From Flavisolibacter longurius (GTDB lineage: Bacteria > Bacteroidota > Bacteroidia > Chitinophagales > Chitinophagaceae), in NCBI GenBank assembly GCA_013327885.1, contig JABUMY010000014.1:1-64000 (forward strand): a stretch of DNA of 64,000 bases, written 5' to 3'. Below are positions 8,704-17,368 of this stretch, in pieces. Each line of letters begins with the position of its first letter. Position 1 is the first letter of the stretch. The position numbers and the translations under genes are program-made. The notes under the pieces were generated by a model, which saw only the letters and a program-made list of their open reading frames with translations, made no database searches and had not been told where the DNA came from.

Positions 8704-9765
8704 TTATTTTTTCCGTTGCGTTTGTGCCGGTACTCGTTTCAAAACCATGCCATCATCCCTTATGAGCAATTTTGATTTGGGAAAATCTTTTTCCGTCAAC
8801 CGCTGGATTTTTTTGATAACAGCACCCGTTTCATCCGGCACCGGTCCGCCCTCACCTTCCTGCCGGGTGGCAATGATCTGTCCTTTTAAAAATTCGCCCT
8901 TTCTATTGACGCAAACTTTCATGATAGGCGCAATACCATTGGGCCCATCGAGATTAAATCTACCGTAGGTGGCAAAATTGCCAAGGCTGTAAATGATAAA
9001 GCGGTTTTTGTAAAGGTCTATCGCACGGGTTACGTGGGGACCGTGCCCAAATACAATATCGGCACCGGCATCGATCACGGCACGGGAAAACCGGTACACA
9101 TCACCGCGGTCTTCACCCAGGAATATTTCTTTTTGAAACGGTACATGCTGCCAGCTAGCACCTTCGCCACCACCATGAAAAGAAACGATCACGATATCGC
9201 AAATGCTGTCGAGGTAGGAAACAATCTCCCTTGCTGCTTTCAGGTTGTTGATGTTTTGCGTGCCGCGGTTGGGGGCAAACGATGCCAGGCCGTAACGTAC
9301 CCCACCCTTTCGCAATACCACGTAAGGCTGGATGGTGGTACCGCTGGAATGGATACCAACGTTTTGTAGCGTTCGAACCGTTTGAATTCTTGCCTCCGGG
9401 CCAAAATCACCGCTGTGGTTATTGGCAACACTCATCAGGTCAAAGCCTGCTGCCTTTAGGTAAGTTGCGTAGTGTTCCGGTGTTTTAAACGCATAACATT
9501 TTGTTGAATCCTTGCATTTTTTCATCTGGCCCTCACCATTGAACAGTGTGCCTTCATAATTGCCAAATGTAATGTCGGCCGACTGCAGGTATCGCTCTAC
9601 CGGCTTGAGTAAATTCCGGCCATCGTCTGGCGGCAGGTAACCATCGGGAAAAGAAGTGCCCAGCATAATATCGCCAACGCCGATAATGCGGAGGGTATCT
9701 GTCGCCGGTTGTGCCGATACAAAAAGGGGGAAAAAAAGGAGCAGTACAAAGGCAACTTTTCTCAT
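8704..9765 (-). CDS. CapA-family exported protein (PGA_cap metallophosphatase fold)
   Basis: About 353 residues. A signal peptide (MRKVAFVLLLFFPLFVSAQ) precedes a CapA domain: RIIGVGDIMLG, ADITFGNYEGTLF, SVANNHSGDFG, IVIVSFHGGGEG and GHGPHVTRAI, the metal-binding segments of the PgsA/CapA family. Members take part in poly-gamma-glutamate capsule synthesis or have other metallophosphoesterase-like roles; the substrate here is unknown. Start taken at 9765 where the signal peptide begins. Operon with the GT-A-like gene downstream. Confidence 0.85.
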   Translation of the reverse strand: MRKVAFVLLLFFPLFVSAQPATDTLRIIGVGDIMLGTSFPDGYLPPDDGRNLLKPVERYLQSADITFGNYEGTLFNGEGQMKKCKDSTKCYAFKTPEHYATYLKAAGFDLMSVANNHSGDFGPEARIQTVRTLQNVGIHSSGTTIQPYVVLRKGGVRYGLASFAPNRGTQNINNLKAAREIVSYLDSICDIVIVSFHGGGEGASWQHVPFQKEIFLGEDRGDVYRFSRAVIDAGADIVFGHGPHVTRAIDLYKNRFIIYSLGNFATYGRFNLDGPNGIAPIMKVCVNRKGEFLKGQIIATRQEGEGGPVPDETGAVIKKIQRLTEKDFPKSKLLIRDDGMVLKRVPAQTQRKK

Positions 9766-9965
9766 GGGTTTATCCAGGTTGCGTTTCAAAAATAGCGTAA
9801 AAATGGACACCCGCTTGGAGGGTCGGCAACAGCAGGGCAGATCAGACTAAATGAACCGGTCCCATTCGCGGCGAGCAGTATTTCACCCTGAACCACAACA
9901 GCGCAAAAAATGGAACGGCAGCCAGGCATTCAGTGCTTATATTCGACACCCAAAATTTTCCCCGC

Positions 9966-11315
9966 ATGCAAAAGGTCTTGGCCAGTGTTGTATTCATCTT
10001 GTCCGTCCAGTTTTCATCGGCACAAACCATTGTGTACCGCGACCCACAGATCGAGCAAATGGTAAAAGAGATCAATGCCGACTCTCTCAGGTCCTACACA
10101 AAACAACTGGTGCAATTTGGCACCCGGCATACACTGAGTTCTACCACCGATAAAAAGCGTGGCATCGGCGCTGCCCGGGAATGGGTGGTGCAAAAGTTCA
10201 GCGAGTTTGGCAAAGCCAGCAAGGGGCGCCTGACGGCTTTTGTTGACAACACCACGCTGCAACCCGATGGCCGCCGCATTGATGCCAAAACAAGCCTGGG
10301 CAATGCCATGGCCATCTTGAAGGGAACCGATACGGCCGATAAGCGGATTTACATGATCAGCGGTCACCTCGACAGCCGGGTCACCAATGTGCTTAACCGC
10401 AACGCCGATGCGCCGGGTGCCAACGACGACGGTAGTGGTGTGGCGGCCGTCATGGAATGTGCCCGCATCCTGAGCCGGCACTCCTTTCCGGCAACGATCG
10501 TGTTTGTTGCGTTCAGCGGTGAAGAGCAGGGCCTGCTTGGCGCCACCTATCTTGCCAACAGGGCAAAAGCAGAAGGCTGGCAGATCGATGCCCTGCTGAA
10601 CAACGACATCATGGGCAGCAACAACAGCAGCGAAACCAATATTATCAATAATACACAGGTGCGAGTTTTCAGTGAAGGGCTTTCGGTGCAGGATACGGGA
10701 AGGGTTTTGCAAAACATCCGCAACCTGGGGCTGGAGAACGATGGCAAAGCCCGTACGCTTGCCCGTTATGTAAAAGAAGTGGGCGAACGTTATGTGCCCA
10801 ACCTGGAAGTGGTGATGGTTTATCGTAACGACCGCTTTCTTCGCGGTGGCGATCATTCACCTTTTGTACAACGCGGCTATGCTGCCGTGCGCCTTTCCGA
10901 AATGAACGAAAACTTTTATCACCAACACCAGGACCTGCGCACCGAAAACGGCGTTGTGTACGGCGATCTTCCGGAGTTCATGGATTTTGAATACCTGCGT
11001 AAAAACACCGGCGTCAACCTGGCCACCCTCGCCAACCTTGCCAAGGCGGCGGCGTCACCACAGCAGGTGGAAATAAAAGTAAAGGCACTAACGAATACCA
11101 CTACCCTAAGTTGGACGGCTCCGAAAACCGGCAGGCCAAAAGGTTTTTATGTATTGATGCGGGAAACAACATCACCTGTATGGCAGAAAAAGTTTTTCAC
11201 GGCAGAAAACACCATCACCCTGCCTTACTCAAAGGACAATTATTTTTTCGCGGTTCAATCGGTAACGGAGCAGGGCAACGAAAGCCTGCCCGTTTTGCCA
11301 CAGGTTGAGCGTTAA
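9966..11315 (+). CDS. M28-family zinc aminopeptidase, exported
   Basis: About 449 residues: signal peptide (MQKVLASVVFILSVQFSSAQ), then an M28 domain with metal-site segments ISGHLDSR, GANDDGSGVA, FSGEEQGLLG, LNNDIMGS and GGDHSPF. The last about 85 residues form a fibronectin-III-like domain (VEIKVKALTNTTTLSWTAPKTG). It releases amino acids from peptides in the periplasm or outside the cell. Start moved to 9966 because the upstream codons are not signal-peptide-like. The elaA-type gene follows after 9 bases. Confidence 0.88.
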   Translation: MQKVLASVVFILSVQFSSAQTIVYRDPQIEQMVKEINADSLRSYTKQLVQFGTRHTLSSTTDKKRGIGAAREWVVQKFSEFGKASKGRLTAFVDNTTLQPDGRRIDAKTSLGNAMAILKGTDTADKRIYMISGHLDSRVTNVLNRNADAPGANDDGSGVAAVMECARILSRHSFPATIVFVAFSGEEQGLLGATYLANRAKAEGWQIDALLNNDIMGSNNSSETNIINNTQVRVFSEGLSVQDTGRVLQNIRNLGLENDGKARTLARYVKEVGERYVPNLEVVMVYRNDRFLRGGDHSPFVQRGYAAVRLSEMNENFYHQHQDLRTENGVVYGDLPEFMDFEYLRKNTGVNLATLANLAKAAASPQQVEIKVKALTNTTTLSWTAPKTGRPKGFYVLMRETTSPVWQKKFFTAENTITLPYSKDNYFFAVQSVTEQGNESLPVLPQVER

Positions 11316-11324
11316 CACAAGACT

Positions 11325-11780
11325 ATGCAGGTAGAATGGATCGAAAAGACATTTGCGGATCTGACATCATACGAGCTGTATGCGGTCCTGCAACTGCGCA
11401 ACGAAGTATTTGTGGTAGAGCAGGCCTGTGTTTTCCAGGATGCCGATGACAAAGACCAGGGGTGCTACCACCTGATGGGTTTTGCGGACAAAAAACTTGT
11501 GGCCTACACACGCCTGGTGCCTCCGGGCCATATTTATACTGAAACGTCTATTGGCCGCGTCGTAACCTCTCCTGCGATAAGGGGTAGCGGTGCCGGCAGG
11601 GAATTGATGCAGCAATCCATCGATCGCTGTTACCGCCTGTTTGGGAATGGCCCCATCCGCATCGGGGCGCAGTTTTATTTAAAGCATTTTTACGCCTCGT
11701 TTGGCTTCCGGCAGGTCAGTGAAATCTACCTGGAGGATGGCATCGAACATATCTACATGCTGCTGCAGCCTGCCTCCTAG
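11325..11780 (+). CDS. elaA: GNAT acetyltransferase, ElaA family
   Basis: 151 residues. The ElaA signature is clear: LYAVLQLRNEVFVVEQ near the N-terminus, IGRVVTSPAIRGSGAGRELM as the acetyl-CoA loop, and FYASFGFRQVSE near the end. Substrate unknown. It follows the M28 peptidase by 9 bases, suggesting cotranscription, perhaps only by convenience. Confidence 0.85.
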   Translation: MQVEWIEKTFADLTSYELYAVLQLRNEVFVVEQACVFQDADDKDQGCYHLMGFADKKLVAYTRLVPPGHIYTETSIGRVVTSPAIRGSGAGRELMQQSIDRCYRLFGNGPIRIGAQFYLKHFYASFGFRQVSEIYLEDGIEHIYMLLQPAS

Positions 11781-11948
11781 CAGAAATACGCTATACAACT
11801 TTTCCTTTTTAAACAGCGCTGTTCCAGACGGGTAATTCTACTGCGTACTATCACCCATTATTAAAAAAAGATTTACGACTTGCTTGTATAAGTCTGGCGG
11901 GCCGTCTATTTTCGTTACGAAATCCGAACAACGCTAAATCCGTATTCT

Positions 11949-12896
11949 ATGAGAAGAATTGTACTCTTTTGGCGTACAGCCATACTTCTTTGTTTTATTA
12001 CCCTTTCCCTCGTGCCGGTTCAGGCACAATCTGTCCGATATGGTAAGGTAGAAGTTGGTGCAGGCGTTGGCCCGCTGATCTTCCTGGGTGACCTTGGCGG
12101 AAACCTTGGCCGCGGTACCACGTTTATCAAAGATGTCAACCTTCCCACTACCAACCTTTCCCTTGGTTTGCAGGTGAATGTATACCCCACCGAATGGCTG
12201 GGATTTCGTGTTGCTTTTAACAGTGGTAAGCTGGAAGGTGCCGATAGCCTGATCAACGAAAAAGGGGGCGCCGAAATTTCCCGCAAGGTGCGTAACCAGC
12301 ACTTCCGCTCGAAGCTCACAGAAGGGTATGCCGCCATTGAATTTTATCCCACTGTATTTTTTGAGCGTTATGACGGCCTGCAAGGCAAGCTTCGCCCCTA
12401 TGGCCTGATTGGTGTGGGCATGTTCCGCTTTAACCCGCAAACGCAATATTATTCGCCAAACGGTACCACCCGCTGGGTTGACCTCCGCGACCTGCGCACC
12501 GAAGGCCAGGGCATGGCTGAATACCCCACCCGGAAGCAGTACAACCTTACCCAGGTAGAAATCCCGATGGGCATTGGTGCCAAGTATTATGTTTCAGAAG
12601 ACATGTATGTTGGCCTCGAGATTCTTCACCGCAAAACTTTTACCGATTATATCGATGACCTGAGCACCACTTATATCAATCCCGACCTGTTTGACAAATA
12701 CCTGTTACCCGAAGATGCGGTTGTTGCCAAGCAGGTTTATTACAGGGGATTTACGGCTAACTCCCGTCCTGATGATGGTGAAATGCGCGGCCAAAAACGA
12801 AATAATGATGCGTTCTTTTCAACGCTGATCCGTTGTGGCTGGCGCTTTGGCAACGAAGGCCGCACACCCGGCAACATGCGCTGCCCTAAATTTTAA
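11949..12896 (+). CDS. outer-membrane beta-barrel protein (DUF6089-like)
   Basis: 315 residues with signal peptide (to about residue 27, VQAQS). It then has alternating beta strands rich in Gly and aromatic residues (GAGVGPLIFLGDLGG, RPYGLIGVGMFRFNP, IPMGIGAKYYVSEDMYVGLEI), as in Bacteroidota outer-membrane barrels of the DUF6089 type. Single gene; function unknown. Confidence 0.75.
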   Translation: MRRIVLFWRTAILLCFITLSLVPVQAQSVRYGKVEVGAGVGPLIFLGDLGGNLGRGTTFIKDVNLPTTNLSLGLQVNVYPTEWLGFRVAFNSGKLEGADSLINEKGGAEISRKVRNQHFRSKLTEGYAAIEFYPTVFFERYDGLQGKLRPYGLIGVGMFRFNPQTQYYSPNGTTRWVDLRDLRTEGQGMAEYPTRKQYNLTQVEIPMGIGAKYYVSEDMYVGLEILHRKTFTDYIDDLSTTYINPDLFDKYLLPEDAVVAKQVYYRGFTANSRPDDGEMRGQKRNNDAFFSTLIRCGWRFGNEGRTPGNMRCPKF

Positions 12897-13177
12897 ACTG
12901 ATCCTGTTCAGTTCAACTTTTTTCCGGTAAGATCGGAATGACGTTAACCTTTACTGTGGTTGTATCAACCTAGTCCGTACTCTATCTTATCAAAGGTTTT
13001 TGTCAACATCCGTTTCTTACCGGAATTTTTTTCTCCTTCCCATAGCAGTTTCCTTTCTTCAATAGCGGTTTGGCTAAATCCTGAAACGGATTCAATTCTT
13101 TCTCTGCATCTTTCGTTTTACGAATTGTCAAAATGCTGACGATTTCCGGCTTGGCAATTGCAGCGGAGGTCTGCAGG

Positions 13178-13726
13178 ATGAAAAGGACTATTTTTTTGTT
13201 GCTGATGCTCTCCCTGCTACAAGCCTGCAGCAACGATGCGCAGGAGCAAAAGCCCGAGCAGGAAACTCATGTCTCGAATGCAACGCCTTCAAATGAAACA
13301 GGCAACAAAACGGGATCGATTCTCAACAATATTTTACTCGAAGAAAAGGGCGGGCTAACCGTTTCCTCCGCCTTTCTTGCAGATGAAGCCGGGAGACTTG
13401 TCAACCCTAACAATACTGTAACTGCTGGCAAGCCGGTTTATCTTATGCTTGTCATCAAGGAAGGATGGGTGGTAAAAAATAACTTGGTTTCACCGGGAAC
13501 CGAACAAACCATCACCACGCACAATGGCGAACCTGTTTTGAAATCCAGCGATTTGTTCGCGGCAAGTCCGCAAATAAAAGCCGAAGATGCTTCACGTCTC
13601 CAACTTAAGGTATTGTTGAAAACGTCCAGACCAGACATCAGGTATTATGTCATCCGCTTTCGTGTTTGGGATAAAAATGGAAAAGGAGAAATTACCGGCG
13701 AGTATCAATTACAGGTGGAAAAATAG
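13178..13726 (+). CDS. lipoprotein of unknown function
   Basis: 182 residues starting MKRTIFLLLMLSLLQAC, a lipoprotein signal with Cys at about 17. A low-complexity Gln/Asn/Thr linker precedes an all-beta domain of about 130 residues. The ATG at 13178 is chosen since it opens the signal and is preceded by a purine-rich GGAGGT. No family recognised. Confidence 0.7.
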   Translation: MKRTIFLLLMLSLLQACSNDAQEQKPEQETHVSNATPSNETGNKTGSILNNILLEEKGGLTVSSAFLADEAGRLVNPNNTVTAGKPVYLMLVIKEGWVVKNNLVSPGTEQTITTHNGEPVLKSSDLFAASPQIKAEDASRLQLKVLLKTSRPDIRYYVIRFRVWDKNGKGEITGEYQLQVEK

Positions 13727-13751
13727 CCGCCTTTTCCGCTCCTGAACCTTC

Positions 13752-13782
13752 TTTTATCTTGCTGCCTGCATCCTTATCTTTG
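13752..13782 (+). promoter_or_regulatory. candidate Bacteroidota promoter
   Basis: -7 element TATCTTTG (13775-13782), an exact TAnnTTTG match, 19 bases after a T-rich -33-like TTTT. It lies 19 bases before the DUF2911 gene start. Confidence 0.45.
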
Positions 13783-13801
13783 AGCCCAAATACCTGACAT
13801 T

Positions 13802-14632
13802 ATGATTCGAAAATTGTTTTTCGCAACGATTCTGCTTGCTGCCTTTACTGCCGATGCACAGCAACTGCGTACACCGGCTCCCAGTCCTTCACAAACTGTT
13901 CAACAGGAATTTGGCATATCCTCCGTACAACTGATCTATTCCCGCCCGGCCATGAAAGAGCGTAAGATTTTTGGCGACCTGGTGCCTTACGGAAAAGTAT
14001 GGCGCACCGGTGCCAACCAGGCCACCCGCATTAAGTTTGCCGATGATGTAAGCATTGGCGGACAGCCGCTCAAAGCCGGCGAATATGCCCTGTACACCAT
14101 TCCCGGTGAAAACGAATGGGAAGTTATCATCAACAAAGGCTCCGAAAACTGGGGCACCAACTATAAGCAGGAAGACGACTTGCTTCGAGTGAAAGTGAAG
14201 TCAACCAAGTTGGCCAACCCGGTTGAAACTTTTACCATGCAGTTTGAGAACATCAAGCCAACATCTACCGACCTGGCGATCATGTGGGACAGAACGGCTG
14301 TGAAAGTTCCGATTACAACCGACATTGACAGCAAAGTAATGGCGCAGATCAACAACGCCATGAACCGCGATAACCGTCCTTATTTTGGTGCCGCCATGTA
14401 TTATCTGGAGACCGGCAAAGACCTGAACCAGGCCGTTACCTGGCTTGACAAAGCCATTGAGCAAAACCCCAACGCCTTTTGGATCTACCACCAAAAAGCC
14501 AATGCCCTGGCCAAGCTGGGTAAAAAAGAAGATGCCAAACAGGCCGCTAACAAGTCTATTGAACTGGCAAAAGCCCAGAAGAATGATGATTATGTAAAGC
14601 TGAATGAAAAGCTGCTGGCGAACTTGAAATAA
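13802..14632 (+). CDS. DUF2911 protein with C-terminal TPR repeats
   Basis: 276 residues. Signal peptide (MIRKLFFATILLAAFTADAQ), then DUF2911 (residues about 30-170: SSVQLIYSRPAMKERKIFG, VPYGKVWRTGANQATRIKFADDV, LKAGEYALYTIPGENEWEVIINK). Two TPR-like helices follow (AAMYYLETGKDLNQAVTWLDKAIEQNP...). A common periplasmic protein of Bacteroidota; role unknown. A terminator follows 17 bases after the stop. Confidence 0.9.
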   Translation: MIRKLFFATILLAAFTADAQQLRTPAPSPSQTVQQEFGISSVQLIYSRPAMKERKIFGDLVPYGKVWRTGANQATRIKFADDVSIGGQPLKAGEYALYTIPGENEWEVIINKGSENWGTNYKQEDDLLRVKVKSTKLANPVETFTMQFENIKPTSTDLAIMWDRTAVKVPITTDIDSKVMAQINNAMNRDNRPYFGAAMYYLETGKDLNQAVTWLDKAIEQNPNAFWIYHQKANALAKLGKKEDAKQAANKSIELAKAQKNDDYVKLNEKLLANLK

Positions 14633-14649
14633 TACAGGTTTACAAAATG

Positions 14650-14689
14650 AAAAAGAGGCTGTCTCCGATTTGAGAGACAGCCTCTTTTT
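14650..14689. terminator. terminator, 14-bp perfect stem
   Basis: AAAGAGGCTGTCTC / GAGACAGCCTCTTT with A and T tails on both sides. It is joined directly to a REP-like element; the same pairing of terminator plus REP is found at 28.72 kb. Confidence 0.85.
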
Positions 14690-14690
14690 C

Positions 14691-14782
14691 TTTCAAGCCC
14701 GGAGGGCTTTCCCCTGAATAGCCACCGGTGCAACCGGTGGTAGAGATTCGATTGCGTTCATCGACCCCGGAGGGGTCTCCCA
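14691..14782. repeat. REP-like composite palindrome element, copy A
   Basis: Three palindromes in a row: agcccggagggct, ccaccggtgcaaccggtgg, gaccccggaggggtc. Nearly identical to the element at 28768-28857. From 14783 to 15223 I see no supportable gene. Confidence 0.75.
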
Positions 14783-15223
14783 TTTAGCCTGAATTTTATA
14801 GAAAATCGGATCACCTACCCGGAATCAACGCTATCATACTAAAGAATGTATGGCGTAGGGACCTGCTCCTGGCATATCCTACAGAATGTGCGAAACTGCC
14901 CTAACTACCCCTACAGATTTACTGCGGGAACCAATTGCAATAAGAAGATTTTTATTATTGGCTTTGGACGAATGGATTCGGTTAAAGCCGATACCAGAGT
15001 GCATTACGAAGTATTACCTTTCCCCGCGCTGCAGCAGCGGGGCAATAATAGAGAAACATAGCAAAAAAATCGATGAACCGATTGTAAAACGCCGGTTCAA
15101 TCACCAATCATTTTCTTTTTCTATCGGGATTTTTCGATGGCGAAAAAACCAAGGCTACCGTAAGCTGTTTTCTATTGAGAACTTATTGTACGGATACTTC
15201 CATTGAGCTTACCTCTCCCTGCA

Positions 15224-16963
15224 TCACTCATTCACCGCAACAACCGGCTCCTTCTTTAAAAAAAGCTGCAAGAGTTGTGCAATCAACAACACCCCGATGG
15301 CACCAATGGCATTCAGCCAGAGAAAACTGATATCGGGTAGCCCGCTGATCAGGGGCAGGTCTTTTTTAAAGAACAACGCAACGATAAAAAGCTCCACCAC
15401 AATCGCTGCAACAAACGTAGCCGTTCCTTTTACATTTTTCAGGTAAAATGCAACAAGGAAAATACCCAGTATCACCCCATAAAAAAGAGAACCCAGGATG
15501 TTAACGGTTTCTATCAGGCTTTGCCCCAGGTTGTGGGCAAACTCCGCCACCAGCACACAAAAAATACCCCAGCCCAGGGTATACCATTTGGCCGTTCTGT
15601 ATTCTTCCACTTCCGTGGTCTTTTTGCCAAAGCGCTGGTGAAAATCAACCACCGTACTGGCGGCAAGCGAATTGAGTGCAGCCGCAATAGAACCCCAGGC
15701 AGCCAGGAAAATAATGGCGATCAGCAATCCTTTCAACCCTTGTGGAAGATAGTTTTTGACAAAGGATAAAAACACAAAATTGGCGTCTTCACCTTTTTTG
15801 TTCACCGCTTGCTGGCTGATGCCACGGAAGGCTGTCCTGTATTCTTCTCCCTGCTTGTTCAATTGCTGAAAGCGTTGCACCACGGTGTCAGTTTCTACAC
15901 CCGCTTTTCGCATTTCGGTGTACCGGATAGCCGCCTCCTTTTTTTGCGCCGAAACGGAATCATACCGCTTTTGCAACTGTGCCACCGAATCGCGGTAAGG
16001 TGTGGCATTGATCTCTTTCAGCAAGCCATCGTTAAAAGAGATTGGCGAAGGAGCAAACTGGTAAAAAGCAAATACCAGTACACCAATCAATAAAATACCA
16101 AACTGCATCGGCACTTTCACCAGGCCGTTCATCAGGAGACCGAGCCGGCTTTCGCGGTTGTTCTGTGCCGTTAGGTAACGGCCCACCTGCGAATGATCGG
16201 TACCAAAATAAGATAGGGCCAGAAAAAAACCACCGATAATACCGCTCCAGAGATTGTAGCGGTCGTTCCAGTTAAAGCCATCTTCGGTCATGCCTGTTGT
16301 GATCACGTTGGTGCGACCGGCTTTGCCGCTGATGTGCAGGGCGTCAGTAAAGCCCACTCCTGCCGGCAACAGGTACACCACCATGCAGGCGGCAGCGATC
16401 ATGGCGGCAAAGATGATGATCAACTGTATCTTCTGCGTATGCGCCACGGAACGGGCACCACCGTAAACGGTATAAATGATCAGCATACCACCCATGACAA
16501 TATTCACCCAAAACACATCCCAGCCAAAAAGCGACGAAACAATAATGGACGGAGCGTAGATACTGATACCTGTTGAAAGCCCCCTTTGCAGGAGGAATAA
16601 AAAAGAAGTAAAGGTTCTAGTTTTGGTATCGAAGCGGTTTTGCAAAAACTCGTAAGCCGTGTACACCTTCAGCTTGTTGAAGATGGGGACAAAGGTGATA
16701 CAGATGACCACCATCGCCAGCGGAAGCCCGAAGTAATATTGCACAAAACGCATACCGTCGGCAAAGGCCTGTCCCGGCCCCGAAAGAAACGTAACCGCAC
16801 TGGCCTGCGTACCCATGATGCTAAGCAGCACCACATACCAGGGAAGGTTGCGGTTCGACAAAAAATAACCTTCCAGGCTTTTTGTTGTACGGCTTTTGTA
16901 AAGACCATACAGAATGATCCCTACAAGAACCAAAATGATTACAAGCCAGTCAACAAGCGTCAT
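15224..16963 (-). CDS. sodium:solute symporter (SSS family)
   Basis: About 579 residues with 13 or so membrane helices. SSS hallmarks: LSNRNLPWYVVLLSIMGTQASAVTFLSGPGQAF, VYGGARSVAHTQ and SYFGTDHSQVGRYLTA. A hydrophilic coiled-coil-like insert (roughly residues 345-400, rich in Gln/Lys/Arg) separates two membrane halves. The ATG at 16963 overlaps the stop of a 40-residue gene (ATGA), indicating translational coupling. With the upstream PIG-L deacetylase it forms a module; the substrate may be a deacetylated amino sugar or its conjugate (inference). Confidence 0.9.
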   Translation of the reverse strand: MTLVDWLVIILVLVGIILYGLYKSRTTKSLEGYFLSNRNLPWYVVLLSIMGTQASAVTFLSGPGQAFADGMRFVQYYFGLPLAMVVICITFVPIFNKLKVYTAYEFLQNRFDTKTRTFTSFLFLLQRGLSTGISIYAPSIIVSSLFGWDVFWVNIVMGGMLIIYTVYGGARSVAHTQKIQLIIIFAAMIAAACMVVYLLPAGVGFTDALHISGKAGRTNVITTGMTEDGFNWNDRYNLWSGIIGGFFLALSYFGTDHSQVGRYLTAQNNRESRLGLLMNGLVKVPMQFGILLIGVLVFAFYQFAPSPISFNDGLLKEINATPYRDSVAQLQKRYDSVSAQKKEAAIRYTEMRKAGVETDTVVQRFQQLNKQGEEYRTAFRGISQQAVNKKGEDANFVFLSFVKNYLPQGLKGLLIAIIFLAAWGSIAAALNSLAASTVVDFHQRFGKKTTEVEEYRTAKWYTLGWGIFCVLVAEFAHNLGQSLIETVNILGSLFYGVILGIFLVAFYLKNVKGTATFVAAIVVELFIVALFFKKDLPLISGLPDISFLWLNAIGAIGVLLIAQLLQLFLKKEPVVAVNE

Positions 16964-17082
16964 GAAAAGAATTTGGTGAAGCGGTAAAACAAAAATACCA
17001 GCAGGCAAAGAAATAAAATGACAAGAATGTACCAGGCATTCCAGGAGTTGAACAGTGGCGGTTTATCGTGTTTTGTCTCCAT
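16960..17082 (-). CDS. 40-residue single-pass membrane protein coupled to SSS symporter
   Basis: A very small frame: METKHDKPPLFNSWNAWY, then one hydrophobic helix and a basic end (FTKFFS). Its TGA overlaps the symporter ATG (ATGA). Soluble N-terminus, aromatic belt (W14, W17, Y18) and one helix suggest a small subunit or assembly partner of the symporter. Some SSS transporters are known to have small partner subunits, but I cannot assign this one to a named family. Confidence 0.7.
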   Translation of the reverse strand: METKHDKPPLFNSWNAWYILVILFLCLLVFLFYRFTKFFS

Positions 17083-17203
17083 ACAGCAAGTATTTTCAAA
17101 TGCTACCTAAATCTTTTTGATCCAGGAATCGTGAACAACTTTTCTAACTATTGACTCTCGCTCACTACTGGCTAATCGCTACTGGCTACTAGCTTCAATC
17201 CAC

Positions 17204-17368
17204 TCACCTTCTCCTACGCAGTATTCCCGATCCCAGCAATCCCAGCACAAGCCCTATGATCAATCCAAGCGTAACTTTTTTCAGAAAGATACCCAAAATG
17301 TATCCCAGTATCACCACAAAGGCAAACGCAATATACCCCCGGTTGTTATCCGGTTTTTTTTCCGCCAT
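17204..17368 (-). CDS. 54-residue two-helix membrane protein
   Basis: Starts within the stop codon of the PIG-L gene (TGATG overlap at 17368). Sequence begins MAEKKPDNNRGYIAF, has two hydrophobic stretches (about 12-28 and 32-48, the second a Gly-rich LGLIIGLVLGLLG) and ends in RRRR. The tight overlap and protein-like composition support a real gene in the deacetylase-symporter operon. Function unknown. Confidence 0.65.
   Translation of the reverse strand: MAEKKPDNNRGYIAFAFVVILGYILGIFLKKVTLGLIIGLVLGLLGSGILRRRR

Noticed and set aside
14846-15206. Frames of 71 and 106 codons in the gap before the symporter
   Set aside because: Irregular composition, overlap each other in different frames, no start context and no recognisable domain.
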